This document shows, piece by piece, positions 1-8,762 of a stretch of 18,010 nucleotides of DNA (the stretch's first letter is position 1; every line of letters starts with the position of its first letter). The notes below the pieces were generated by a model. The model was given only the letters and a program-made list of their open reading frames with translations, was not told the DNA's origin and did not search any database. The translations under genes and the position numbers were made by a program. This DNA comes from Cryomorphaceae bacterium (GTDB lineage Bacteria; Bacteroidota; Bacteroidia; Flavobacteriales; Schleiferiaceae). The stretch is taken from assembly GCA_013205365.1 (NCBI GenBank), contig JABMNC010000087.1, positions 1 through 18,010 of the forward strand, read 5' to 3'.

Positions 1-2807
1 AGCAAGTCCAAAATGGTGTAGGACGTCGTATCGGAATTCACAATAACTTCCATTCGGTGGTAGGCGCCTTGCTGGTTTGACTTCCATCCGTCGCCAAAAT
101 TATCCTGCAGCTTGAGGGTGTACACGCAGCCATTGGGGCAGTTGAAGGTGCTAAAGGACACTGGACCAAAGGAACCCGAAGTCAAGCCACCCGCGCAACT
201 GTCAAATACATAAACCTGGTAGCTCTGACCTTGAGTTAGACCCGTTAATAGGTGAGGATTGCTTGTTGTGCTAACCAAGGTTCCGCTCCCGGGAGTGAAT
301 CCAACGGGGCCATATTCTAGAACGGCACTTCCTGTCGCGGAATTGGTAAAACTTACCGTCGCTGTGGTAGCGGTGAGTGCAGTTGCACTCAAAGCGGTCG
401 GGGGCGGGCAAGGAGGTGCGTTTTTAACCGTGAAGTCGTCAATGGCAATGTCAGCCCGTGTTGAAGAGGAAGAATTCGGCGGCGGGCCAGATGAGTTGGT
501 GCGAGCCTTAAAACGAATTCTTACGGTTTGATTGACGTAGCCACCTAGAGAAACAACGCGTTCAAGCCAAGCATTGGCCTGACCTCCTACAATGGAATCC
601 AGAACGACAAAAGGCGAGGTCACCGAACCTGTCTGAACTTCCACAGTCAAGGAACCGATTGTCGTACCCTGCATGTGGTACCAAAATCGAAGCTCTGGAG
701 CAGTCAGAGTATTGAGCAAAATTTGGGGAGAAGTGAGGTAGGCGATTCTTGCTGAACCGGCTGGATTGCCAAAACCCGCTTCGGTGTACACGTACTTACC
801 TAGACCGGTAGTGTGGTCGTTTGTAGGGCCCGTATTGGGCGTAGGCGTAGCGCCTTGCCCCCCGCCCCAGTGAAACTTGGCGGGAGCTGGCGAACTCAAG
901 GGAGTCCGCACCCAGCAGGGACCAACCGTAGAATTCTGATTCCAGAATTGACCGCCTGCTGGTCCAACGTCAAAGCCCACCTCAAAATTCTCGATATAGG
1001 GTGCCGACACTACGCCGCAAAGTGTAATAAGGGTATCGATGGTACTCCAGGCACTCTGAAGGGTTGGGCTGCAAACCTTGCGTACCGAAACAGCATACAC
1101 GGTTCCTGCACTGAGGCCCGTTAACACAAACGGATTCGTGCTGGCCGTAACGGTAGTTCCGCTAAAAGGTACCTGACCTAGTGCCCCGTAGCGCACCTCG
1201 TAAGTGCCAGCACCCGTTGGATTCCATGTCATGGTTCCGGTAGATTGGGTCGTTGAGATTACCGTGAGGCCTAAGGGCTTGGCGCAGGCCGGGGTATTAG
1301 CAATCGACACGTCGTCAATGGCGACATCTACCTGATTGTTGCCGCTTGGTGATCGGTAGGCATACCATCGTATTTGAACGGTATCGGGCAAAAAACTCGA
1401 GAGCGAAACCACAGCCTCGCTCCAGGGAGCGGTTGCCGAGGCGGTTCTTATGGCATTGGCCCAGACTCGTGTCTCAGCACCGTTTCTAAACACCTTGACC
1501 ACCAGGCTGTCGATCTGCGTACCAAACTGATGGTAGTAAAACCGTAGCTCCGGAGTGAGCAGACCCGCCAGAAGAACGTTAGGACTGCGAAGAAGCGCAA
1601 TGCCGGAACCGTTCTGGGCTTCTCCGTGCAAGTATTTACCGCTGCCGGTAGTGTGGTCCGCGCTGGGACCTGTGCCGATGTTGGTTAATGCCGTTGGAGT
1701 AGGACCAGAATTAGGACGCCACCAATAGTTCGCCCCCGAAGGACGCGACCAGCAGGTATCGATCGCTCCATAGGCCCAGTGGGCTGCTGGCACCACGAAG
1801 TTAGGCCCATCGAAATTCTCCAACCAAGGACTCGCGACAGGTCCACAGTCGGTCATTGCTGAGGCACGAGCCGTCCATGGAGAAACGTCGGTTGCACTGC
1901 AGCTGTCTTTGACCCTAAATTCATACGTCGCGCTAGGGTTTAATCCCGTCACGGTAAAAGGATTAGTACCTGCATTGATTTTGGTGCCGGCGCCATTAAT
2001 GAATCCCGCCGGACCATACTCAACCCTCCAAGACGAAGCTCCGCCGGTGGTCCAGTTGAGCAGTATGGAATTTGCAGTAAGGCGAGTAGCAGTTAATCCC
2101 GTAGGGGCCGGGCAGGTAACACGTTGAGCGATAGATACATCGTCAATGGCCAAATCTCCCAATTGGTTGTTATTAAAAGGTCCCCCACCACCGGCAGGCT
2201 TATTCATTTGAAAACGGAGCTGCAGGGTGTCGTTCAGGTAGGCCGTCGGCAAGGTAATGGCAACCCGGTTCCAGGAATCACCCAAATTGGCATTGCTCCC
2301 GACGTGCAGAGTATCCCAAGGGGCGGTCGGAGCGGCAGGATTGTAGGAACGAATGAAAACTCGCAAAAGCCCCATTGTGGTGCCATACTGGTGCCTCCAA
2401 AAAATCAACTCGGGGCTGGCGATTCCCACCGTACTGATGGGCGGACTCACTAAAGAGGCAACCGCATTGCCCGCACCACCGCTCGACTCCACATAGACGT
2501 AGCCTCCAGTTCCGGAGGTGTGATCAGCCGACGGACCCGTTAACCCACCCCCAGCGCGAGTGTGGGTTTGGCCCTGACCGCCACCCCACCAGTAGGCTGA
2601 GGTACCGAAATTACCTCCAGTTGTGCTGGGGGTCCTTGTCCAACCCAAGGGGATACTGGACAATGCATTGTAGGCGGGAGTTCCGATTACTACCCCTGAA
2701 AAGGCCTCAGACCAAGGAGCAGTTATGACTTGAGCCTCAAGGCTTCGAAGTCCAAAAACCGTCAAAATAGCAAATGCCGATAGCCTTAAAAGTGAGGTGC
2801 CTTTCAT
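1..2807 (-). CDS. Large secreted surface protein with MAM-like/FN3 modules (C-terminus cut by window edge)
   Basis: The reading frame is open from an ATG at 2807-2805 to the left edge (935 codons, no stop), so the C-terminus is missing. Residues 1-26 (MKGTSLLRL...LEAQ) form a Sec signal peptide. Three modules follow, each a MAM/jelly-roll-like domain of about 180-200 residues and a fibronectin type III domain of about 90: residues 27-318, 319-593 and 594-888. Each MAM-like part has a DHTTG-x-GKY-type motif, a PELRFxYH-type strand and an AIDDVSI-type end; each FN3 part opens with CPAPTGLTA-like sequence. At 889 a new domain starts with CxNGCVYTL and DNFGDGW, a motif I recall from Bacteroidota adhesins. 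This architecture is typical of type IX-secreted adhesins or carbohydrate-binding surface proteins. No catalytic motif is visible. The sorting domain, if present, lies outside the window. Divergent from the SBBP/PKD gene. Confidence 0.85.
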   Translation of the reverse strand, partial: MKGTSLLRLSAFAILTVFGLRSLEAQVITAPWSEAFSGVVIGTPAYNALSSIPLGWTRTPSTTGGNFGTSAYWWGGGQGQTHTRAGGGLTGPSADHTSGTGGYVYVESSGGAGNAVASLVSPPISTVGIASPELIFWRHQYGTTMGLLRVFIRSYNPAAPTAPWDTLHVGSNANLGDSWNRVAITLPTAYLNDTLQLRFQMNKPAGGGGPFNNNQLGDLAIDDVSIAQRVTCPAPTGLTATRLTANSILLNWTTGGASSWRVEYGPAGFINGAGTKINAGTNPFTVTGLNPSATYEFRVKDSCSATDVSPWTARASAMTDCGPVASPWLENFDGPNFVVPAAHWAYGAIDTCWSRPSGANYWWRPNSGPTPTALTNIGTGPSADHTTGSGKYLHGEAQNGSGIALLRSPNVLLAGLLTPELRFYYHQFGTQIDSLVVKVFRNGAETRVWANAIRTASATAPWSEAVVSLSSFLPDTVQIRWYAYRSPSGNNQVDVAIDDVSIANTPACAKPLGLTVISTTQSTGTMTWNPTGAGTYEVRYGALGQVPFSGTTVTASTNPFVLTGLSAGTVYAVSVRKVCSPTLQSAWSTIDTLITLCGVVSAPYIENFEVGFDVGPAGGQFWNQNSTVGPCWVRTPLSSPAPAKFHWGGGQGATPTPNTGPTNDHTTGLGKYVYTEAGFGNPAGSARIAYLTSPQILLNTLTAPELRFWYHMQGTTIGSLTVEVQTGSVTSPFVVLDSIVGGQANAWLERVVSLGGYVNQTVRIRFKARTNSSGPPPNSSSSTRADIAIDDFTVKNAPPCPPPTALSATALTATTATVSFTNSATGSAVLEYGPVGFTPGSGTLVSTTSNPHLLTGLTQGQSYQVYVFDSCAGGLTSGSFGPVSFSTFNCPNGCVYTLKLQDNFGDGWKSNQQGAYHRMEVIVNSDTTSYTILDL
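144..2729 (-). repeat. Three tandem MAM-like + FN3 modules within the surface protein gene
   Basis: Module boundaries judged from translated landmarks are about 2729-1854, 1853-1029 and 1028-144, so each unit is roughly 0.82-0.89 kb. Recurring landmarks are the DHT(T/S)G segment (complement near 2510-2525, 1650-1665 and 805-820) and the AIDD segment (complement near 2140-2150, 1311-1320 and 432-445). The copies are clearly diverged in DNA and in protein, so this is old internal duplication of domains rather than a recent tandem copy. Confidence 0.75.
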
Positions 2808-2832
2808 AGCACGAAAGTTACAAAAGTTTAAA

Positions 2833-2848
2833 GTCCGTCAGCACGGAC
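2833..2848. promoter_or_regulatory. Perfect 6-bp inverted repeat in the divergent surface-gene spacer
   Basis: GTCCGT and ACGGAC are perfect complements separated by CAGC. On the minus strand the hairpin is followed by TTTAAACTTTTG and then, 26 bases from the hairpin edge, the ATG of the MAM/FN3 gene. It could be a leader hairpin or attenuator-like element for that gene, or an operator for the divergent pair. AACTTTTG differs from the Bacteroidota -7 consensus TAnnTTTG by one base, but no well-spaced TTG partner was seen. The rest of the 168-base spacer (2808-2975) shows nothing else I can name. Function is inference. Confidence 0.35.
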
Positions 2849-2975
2849 CTAATTAAGCTTAGCAAGCTGGTGCTCGAACCAATAATTCGGAACAGTTTTT
2901 GACCTCTCTGCTGCGGCAAACCGACCAAGGGACAGGTCTTTGGCTGATTTGCCAAGAATATTTACTTAAATTGCC

Positions 2976-5900
2976 TTGGTGCGGAATCTTGCATTTGTTT
3001 GGAGCTTAAGCGCCGTTTTTACTGCGGCGGCGCAGTCTGTGATCGTTCCCAATAAGGGTCAATGGGAGGGTGACTTTACCGCAAAAACTGCACTGAGCGA
3101 CGGCGCTATATTTTGGAAGGACAACGGATACCGAGTCCGCATTGTGCACCCCAAGCATCGCGGAGGATCCATAGCCAACCCCCACTACCCCACTTCCCAA
3201 TGGCCCGATCATTGGCCTGATGCCTTTGCCATCTTTACGGAGTTTGTAGGTGCCACTAATAGCGCTGCGTCGGCAGGATCCAATGCAACGGAATCCCCTA
3301 GGCACTATCTGCTTGGCAGCAATCCGGCGAAATGGGCCAGCAATGTGGCCGAATTTCAAGACTGGACGGTACGCGAAGTGTACCCGGGAATTGACTTCGC
3401 CCTGCATGCCCACGACGGGGTAAAGTCCGAATGGAGGATAAGCCCTAAGGCAGACCCGCGTCAAATTAGAATTCAGTTTCGCGGAAGCATGCCTAAAATT
3501 ACCGCCGAGGGGCAGCTGCACCTTACCACTCCAATGGGTACTTGGATTGAAGAGCGGCCGCTGGCCTACACTTTGAGTGCCAAGGGACGTATTCCCGTGA
3601 AGGTGGCCTACCGCCTGGCCGACGACAGCACGGTGGTTTTTGAACTTGGCGCCTACCGCAAGAGCGATGCCTTGGTCATCGACCCCAATCTGGTCTTCTC
3701 GAGTTTTTCGGGTTCTACGGCCGACAATTGGGGTTACACCGCAACCTACGACGACCAAGAGAACCTCTACGGCGGCGGAATCGTGTTTGATGCCGGCTAC
3801 CCGACCACTCCGGGTGCATTTGACGCTAGCTACAACGACTCGACCTCCAACTTTTCGACCATGGACATTGGGATTACAAAATTCAGTGCCAACGGTTCGC
3901 AGCGCCTCTACTCCACCTATATTGGCGGCGACGGTCCGGACCAACCGCACTCAATGATGGTCAGCTCGCTCGGCGAACTGGTGGTTATGGGCACGACTGG
4001 ATCAAGCAATTTCCCGGTAACTGCCGGCGCCTACGACGTGTCGTTTAATGGCGGACCCCCAACGAGTTCCTCCCTGGCGTTCGACTTTGATGATGGCGTT
4101 GACCTTTTTGTCCTAAAGGTCAATTCAACGGGCAGCGCACTGAGTGCCTCGACCTTTGTGGGAACCGCAGGGAACGAAGGACTCAATTTTGGGATTTTCC
4201 TGAACTACGGAGACGCCATGCGCGGCGAGGTGGTCGTGGACAACGTGGACCAGGTTTATGTTGTGACTTCAACACAGGCTTCCTCATTCCCCGGGGCGAC
4301 GGGCAGCAACCTATCGACCGACGCAGTAGCATTTTCACTCAATCCGTCGCTGTCTAGCATGCGTTGGGCTACGCTCCTGGGTGGCAGCAACCACGAATCC
4401 GGCTACGGCATAAAAACAGACCTAAACGGCAAAGTCTACGTTACGGGCGGAACCCGATCTACCAACTTCCCGGGAACTACGGGAGGTCTTCATGCTACGG
4501 CGCGTGGAGGCATCGACGGCTGGATCGCCCGCCTCAGCAGCACCGGTACGCTTGAAAAAGCCACCTACCTCGGTACCTCAGGAAACGACCAGTCCTTTTT
4601 GATTGACCTCGACAAGTATGGCGCGGTATACGTTTTTGGGCAGAGCCTGGGGATTTACCCCCGTACGGCAGGCACTTGGGGAACCACCAACGGGGCCCAG
4701 TTCATTCACAAGCTGGGGCCAAACCTCGATCAGACCTTGTTTTCGACCCGGTTCGGAACCTCCAACAGCATCACCAATTTGGTTCCGAGCGCCTTTAACG
4801 TAGACCGCTGCCTCAACATTCTGCTCTCCGGATGGGGCGGCGGAGTAAATGCCGGGAATGGTGGAACTACCTCGGGCTTGCCCGTTACCGCCAACGCCAT
4901 CAAGCCCAATACCGACGGCAGCGATTTTTACTTTATGGTGCTCACGCAGAACGCTCAAGCCCTATCGTACGCTACTTTTTTTGGCGGAACCTCCAGCGAG
5001 CACGTAGACGGAGGAACCTCGCGCTTTTCCCCGGGAGGAAACATCTTTCAGGCGGTCTGCGCGGCCTGCGGAGGGCAAAGCTTCCCTACCACACCGGGCG
5101 TAGTCGGTCCGACGAGGCTCTCGGGAAACTGCAACCTGGGCGTAGTGAAAATTGACTTCGAAACCATAGTAACCGCCAATGCAAGCATAAATTTTGATGC
5201 AGACGTAGACACGGTCTGCGAGGAACTGGTAGTTCGCTTTACCAACGGATCCCTCAATGCTAACCGCTACTTCTGGGATTTTGGCAACGGGCAAACCTCT
5301 ACCTTGTTTGAGCCCAGCGTTCGGTTCACCCGAGGAACCTACCGAATTCGCTTGACGGCATACGATACCATTTGCGACATCGAAGACACTGCATCCATCG
5401 TTATTATGCACGACAAAGGGATTTTCCCTGAGGCCTCTTTTGACCAAGAGTACAAAGCCTGCGACCGCAACTTTGAAGTGCGCGTGCGGAGCACCAGCCT
5501 TGACGCCCAGCAATTCAACTGGAGCTTTGACGGCGGCCCGACGGTGGCCGGAGATTCGGTGGTCCACCGGTACAACGCGCCTGGAATGCATACCATTCGG
5601 TTGATAGCCATCGACACAAACTGCAACACCTCCGATACCGCGTTCGGGACGGTCTTTTTTGATCCGGACCTCCCGGCACCCGACGTGCGGGTGTCCCCCG
5701 ACTCCTGCAAAGACGGAAGAATACGAGTTAACGTGAGCTACACCCTTGACAGTATTGACTACCAGTACCGTTGGATATTCCCGAACGGAGTGGTCGATAC
5801 CGGCAAAGTTGCGACCTACCGAGTGCCTGTTTCGGGCAACTACCTCGTGAAGCTTGAGCTCATTGATACGGTTTGCAACGCCGTCTACCCCTATGAATTT

Positions 5901-6188
5901 TCGTCGGTAATTCTTCGCTACGACCAGCGAGTATGGATTCCCAATACCTTCACCCCCAACGGAGATGGGCGAAACGAGCTGCTACAAATTGCTGGGAACA
6001 ATTGCTTCGAGTCGGACTATTTCACTATTCTAAACAGTTTTGGCAACGTCGTCTTTGAAACAGACCGCCCTTTTGAAGTTTTTTGGGACGGAACCCTTAA
6101 GGGCAAACCCGCCCAGCAGGATACCTACGTGTATCGATTTGATACCGAGGACGGAACCCTCTATGGGACCGTCAATCTGGTGCGTTAA
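2976..6188 (+). CDS. SBBP-repeat/PKD protein with type IX (type B) sorting domain
   Basis: A complete 1070-residue secreted protein. Residues 1-20 form a short signal peptide ending TAAAQ. Residues about 22-235 match the N-terminal domain that often precedes SBBP propeller repeats (NKGQWEGDF near its start; DUF7948 from memory). Residues about 236-730 hold repeated beta-strand units such as YSTYIGGDGPDQ, ATLLGGSNHESGYG and ATFFGGTSSEHVDGG, typical of SBBP beta-propellers. Three PKD-like domains follow, starting near 735, 817 and 902, the first with YFWDFGNGQTST. From about 988, IPNTFTPNGDG to the C-terminal VNLVR is a full type B sorting domain (gliding-motility-associated C-terminal family). 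The protein should be exported by the type IX system and held at or released from the surface; its ligand is unknown. There is no ATG in frame after the stop at 2967-2969: TTG at 2976 and GTG at 2979 both fit, and GTG is a fair alternative. The stop overlaps that of the convergent cysteine desulfurase gene. Confidence 0.88.
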   Translation: MVRNLAFVWSLSAVFTAAAQSVIVPNKGQWEGDFTAKTALSDGAIFWKDNGYRVRIVHPKHRGGSIANPHYPTSQWPDHWPDAFAIFTEFVGATNSAASAGSNATESPRHYLLGSNPAKWASNVAEFQDWTVREVYPGIDFALHAHDGVKSEWRISPKADPRQIRIQFRGSMPKITAEGQLHLTTPMGTWIEERPLAYTLSAKGRIPVKVAYRLADDSTVVFELGAYRKSDALVIDPNLVFSSFSGSTADNWGYTATYDDQENLYGGGIVFDAGYPTTPGAFDASYNDSTSNFSTMDIGITKFSANGSQRLYSTYIGGDGPDQPHSMMVSSLGELVVMGTTGSSNFPVTAGAYDVSFNGGPPTSSSLAFDFDDGVDLFVLKVNSTGSALSASTFVGTAGNEGLNFGIFLNYGDAMRGEVVVDNVDQVYVVTSTQASSFPGATGSNLSTDAVAFSLNPSLSSMRWATLLGGSNHESGYGIKTDLNGKVYVTGGTRSTNFPGTTGGLHATARGGIDGWIARLSSTGTLEKATYLGTSGNDQSFLIDLDKYGAVYVFGQSLGIYPRTAGTWGTTNGAQFIHKLGPNLDQTLFSTRFGTSNSITNLVPSAFNVDRCLNILLSGWGGGVNAGNGGTTSGLPVTANAIKPNTDGSDFYFMVLTQNAQALSYATFFGGTSSEHVDGGTSRFSPGGNIFQAVCAACGGQSFPTTPGVVGPTRLSGNCNLGVVKIDFETIVTANASINFDADVDTVCEELVVRFTNGSLNANRYFWDFGNGQTSTLFEPSVRFTRGTYRIRLTAYDTICDIEDTASIVIMHDKGIFPEASFDQEYKACDRNFEVRVRSTSLDAQQFNWSFDGGPTVAGDSVVHRYNAPGMHTIRLIAIDTNCNTSDTAFGTVFFDPDLPAPDVRVSPDSCKDGRIRVNVSYTLDSIDYQYRWIFPNGVVDTGKVATYRVPVSGNYLVKLELIDTVCNAVYPYEFSSVILRYDQRVWIPNTFTPNGDGRNELLQIAGNNCFESDYFTILNSFGNVVFETDRPFEVFWDGTLKGKPAQQDTYVYRFDTEDGTLYGTVNLVR

Positions 6189-7315
6189 TCGAGTTTGGGC
6201 AGGTTTTGCAGCGCGTGAACAAGCGCGTCAATGTCTTCTCGGCTGGTCATCCGAGAGAAACTCACTCGGGTCCCACCCGGTACCTTTAGGCCAGCTAGCA
6301 CGTGCGAACCGCCCACCGCGCCGCTGCTGCAGGCAGAGCCTCCAGACACGCAAAATCCCTGAAGATCAAGCTGAAAATTCAGCATTCCTCCCTCGTGGAG
6401 CTCTGGAATATAAAAGTTTAGGACCGTGAAAAGGCTCCGATCGAGCTCGCCCGAACGACCATTAAACCGCACCGAAGAAAATGCCTTCTTAAGCTGCTCA
6501 ATGGCATACGATTTCACATCGAGCATCTTCGCCGCATCCTGCTCATGGTTAGCCATAGCAACGGCAAAGGCTGCACCCATGCCCGCGATGCCCACTACGT
6601 TCTCGGTTCCTGCTCGCTGCCCGCGCTCCTGTCCTCCGCCCCGCATGAAGGGTTGCGCTCCTGAACCCTGCTTGACGTAGGCAAAGCCGATGGCTTTGGG
6701 TCCATGAAACTTGTGCGCGCTGCATGCTGCAAATTCTAAGGGAGTTGCGCCAAAATCAAGGCTCATGTGCGCCATGGTTTGCACGGTATCGCTGTGCAGA
6801 ATGGCACTGGATGCGCGCGTAATTGCTGACAAACGAGCCAAATCGACGAGGTTACCGATTTCGTTGTTGGCGTGCATAAGGGTCACCATTGCCTTGCGGC
6901 CGGCGAGCTGGTCGGCCTCGAGCTGAGCCTCTAGCCAGTCCAAGTCATGGTCGCCATGCTCATTGAAGGGAATAGAAACAACCTCAACCCGGCCTACTAA
7001 GGCCTCGACCACATGCGTTACCGCATGATGCTCTAATTCACTATAATACAATTTTTTAACACCCATAAACTCAACTCCTGATTGAAGAGCCCAGTTGTCT
7101 GCCTCGGTTCCGCCCGAGGTAAAAATTACTTCAGCCGGGAGGCAGTTCAATGCGGCGGCAATATCCTTGCGCACTCGCTCAATGAGGGCCTTGGACTTAC
7201 GTCCCTCGGCATGGGTAGAACTTGGGTTTCCATAGAGATCCAATGCGGCAATCATGGCCTCCCTTGCCTCAGGGCAAAGGGGGGTTGTCGCAGCGTTATC
7301 AAGGTATATACTCAT
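6185..7315 (-). CDS. Cysteine desulfurase (NifS/IscS-type)
   Basis: This 376-residue protein is full length for the family. It is a cytosolic PLP enzyme that removes sulfur from L-cysteine as an enzyme-bound persulfide, for Fe-S clusters, tRNA thiolation or other sulfur carriers. Visible motifs are the N-terminal YLDNAATTPL (4-13), TSGGTEADN (66-74), the PLP-ring histidine in EHH (H97), the HANNEIGN segment (148-155), SDTVQT with D176 and Q179, the Schiff-base lysine K202 in AHKFHGPK, RGGGQERGQRAGTEN (225-239) and the catalytic loop SGGSACSSG with C329. The loop resembles group I (NifS/IscS) rather than SufS. No IscU, SufBCDE or IscA gene lies nearby, so the sulfur acceptor cannot be named. 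The ATG at 7315 lies 9 bases after the glmM stop, indicating co-transcription. The last four bases (TTAA, 6185-6188) are shared with the convergent surface-protein gene. Confidence 0.94.
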   Translation of the reverse strand: MSIYLDNAATTPLCPEAREAMIAALDLYGNPSSTHAEGRKSKALIERVRKDIAAALNCLPAEVIFTSGGTEADNWALQSGVEFMGVKKLYYSELEHHAVTHVVEALVGRVEVVSIPFNEHGDHDLDWLEAQLEADQLAGRKAMVTLMHANNEIGNLVDLARLSAITRASSAILHSDTVQTMAHMSLDFGATPLEFAACSAHKFHGPKAIGFAYVKQGSGAQPFMRGGGQERGQRAGTENVVGIAGMGAAFAVAMANHEQDAAKMLDVKSYAIEQLKKAFSSVRFNGRSGELDRSLFTVLNFYIPELHEGGMLNFQLDLQGFCVSGGSACSSGAVGGSHVLAGLKVPGGTRVSFSRMTSREDIDALVHALQNLPKLD

Positions 7316-7324
7316 AAAAAAGAC

Positions 7325-8710
7325 TTAAAGGGATAACAACTTAGCTGCAAATTCCGTGGCGAGCGCCTCTGCGTTCGCTTGGGTAGGCGCCTCGGTGTAA
7401 ATGCGAATAATGGGCTCTGTATTGCTTTTGCGCAAATGTACCCAGCGGTCTGGGAAGTCAATTTTGACTCCATCTAGGGTGGACGGATGCAATTCCTGGT
7501 GTGCCGCAGCCACTCGGGCGAGCAGCGCATCGGTATCTACGCTCGGATCGAGATCCATCTTTTCTTTGGCCATTGCGTAGTTGGGGTAGGTTGCCCGCAG
7601 TGCGGAACAGGTTCCGCCCCTTTGAGCGAGGTAGGTTAGGAACAAGGCCACCCCAACCAAGGCGTCTCGGCCGTAGTGAAGTTCGGGCAGTATAATTCCA
7701 CCGTTGCCCTCGCCGCCTAAGACGGCGCCCTTGGCCTTCATCTCGGCAACAACGTGAACTTCGCCAACCGCGGAGGCCGAGTAGGTTGAATTGTGGCGCT
7801 CGGCGATGTCGCGCAGCGCACGGCTCGAACTAAGGTTGCTGACCACGTGGCCCGGTTGCCGGCCCAGTATGTAGTCGGCTACCGCAACCAGCGTGTATTC
7901 TTCGCCAAAGAGCTCACCGTCTTCGCTGACAAAGACCAAGCGGTCGACGTCGGGATCGACGACAATTCCGAGGTCGCACTTCGTTTCAGGAACAAGGGCA
8001 CAGATCTCGTCGAGGTGCTTGCGCAATGGTTCCGGATTGTGCGGAAAGTGCCCCGTTGGCTCGCAATGCAGCCCCTCGATGCGCGCCACGCCCAATGCCT
8101 TGAGAAGCATGGGTATTGCGATTCCGCCGGTCGACGCTACGGCATCAACCGCAACAGAAAATCCGCAGGCCCTAATGGCCTCGACATCAACTAAATCAAG
8201 GTTTAGAATGGCTTGAATATGCCGCTCAATGCCGTCCTGAACTTCGATTCGAAGCCCCAACTCAGATACTGGGGCAAAAATGAAATTGCCTTCTTCTCTG
8301 GCTTTTAGAATTTTAGCGCCATCCTCGGCGCTGAGGAACTCACCCCGCGAGTTGAGAAGCTTCAGGGCGTTCCATTCTCCGGGGTTGTGCGAGGCAGTGA
8401 GGATAATGCCTCCGTCGCAGCCTTCCCAGGTGACCATCATTTCTACCGTGGGCGTGGTAGAAAGTCCGAGGTCGAGCACATCGATTCCTTGAAAGCGCAG
8501 CGTAGAAACCACAAGGTCGCTCAGGGCCTCGCCAGAGGTTCTCGCGTCGCGACCAAGGGCAACCCGAAGTCGACGGTCGCTGCCGGATTGCGCCCGTAGC
8601 CACTGGCCGTAAGCGCTAGCGAATGCCACTGCATCCAGGGGAGTTAGGTTGCTGCCCACGGGCCCCCCAATGGTTCCGCGAATTCCTGATACCGATGCGA
8701 TTAGAGTCAT
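7325..8710 (-). CDS. glmM: Phosphohexomutase, probably phosphoglucosamine mutase
   Basis: This is an alpha-D-phosphohexomutase. As GlmM it converts glucosamine-6-P to glucosamine-1-P in the cytosol, supplying UDP-GlcNAc for peptidoglycan and lipid A. I start it at the ATG at 8710 (461 residues, SVSGIRGTIGG at the N-terminus as in homologues); an in-frame ATG at 8758 would add 16 residues with no family match and lies upstream of the likely promoter. Motifs in this numbering: catalytic phosphoserine S107 in TASHNPGEWNALK, Mg-binding DPDVDR (252-257), sugar-specificity loop GEGNGG (333-338) and phosphate-binding RKSNTEPIIRIY (427-438). SNTEP in place of the usual SGTEP is, from memory, common in Bacteroidota. 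Phosphomannomutase or dual specificity cannot be excluded from sequence alone. It is the first gene of a two-gene unit with the cysteine desulfurase and is divergent from the TPR gene. Confidence 0.88.
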   Translation of the reverse strand: MTLIASVSGIRGTIGGPVGSNLTPLDAVAFASAYGQWLRAQSGSDRRLRVALGRDARTSGEALSDLVVSTLRFQGIDVLDLGLSTTPTVEMMVTWEGCDGGIILTASHNPGEWNALKLLNSRGEFLSAEDGAKILKAREEGNFIFAPVSELGLRIEVQDGIERHIQAILNLDLVDVEAIRACGFSVAVDAVASTGGIAIPMLLKALGVARIEGLHCEPTGHFPHNPEPLRKHLDEICALVPETKCDLGIVVDPDVDRLVFVSEDGELFGEEYTLVAVADYILGRQPGHVVSNLSSSRALRDIAERHNSTYSASAVGEVHVVAEMKAKGAVLGGEGNGGIILPELHYGRDALVGVALFLTYLAQRGGTCSALRATYPNYAMAKEKMDLDPSVDTDALLARVAAAHQELHPSTLDGVKIDFPDRWVHLRKSNTEPIIRIYTEAPTQANAEALATEFAAKLLSL

Positions 8711-8731
8711 GGCGAGGTTTTTGAGTATGCG

Positions 8732-8758
8732 CAAAGGTAGAACCCAGGCCGGCCGCAA
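8732..8758 (-). promoter_or_regulatory. Likely sigma-70-type (Bacteroidota) promoter for glmM
   Basis: On the minus strand TACCTTTG (8739-8732) is a perfect match to the Bacteroidota -7 element TAnnTTTG. A TTG (8758-8756) lies 16 bases upstream, one short of the usual 17-23 spacing. Transcription starting a few bases past the -7 box would give a leader of roughly 15-20 bases before the ATG at 8710. This supports 8710 over the alternative start at 8758. The assignment is by consensus only. Confidence 0.6.
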
Positions 8759-8762
8759 TACT

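Noticed and set aside
813..2453. Plus-strand open frames opposite the MAM/FN3 gene
   Set aside because: The minus strand is open for 935 codons with a signal peptide and repeated domains; the plus-strand frames are short and lack family features.
3006..3950. 314-codon open frame on the minus strand inside the SBBP/PKD gene
   Set aside because: It lies wholly antisense to a well-supported gene, its translation has no domain-like pattern, and the high-GC codon bias of the plus-strand gene explains long antisense frames.
8711..8758. Start of glmM at the ATG at 8758
   Set aside because: It adds 16 residues not found in the family, and the likely promoter (8732-8758) would lie inside the coding region; the ATG at 8710 gives the standard N-terminus.
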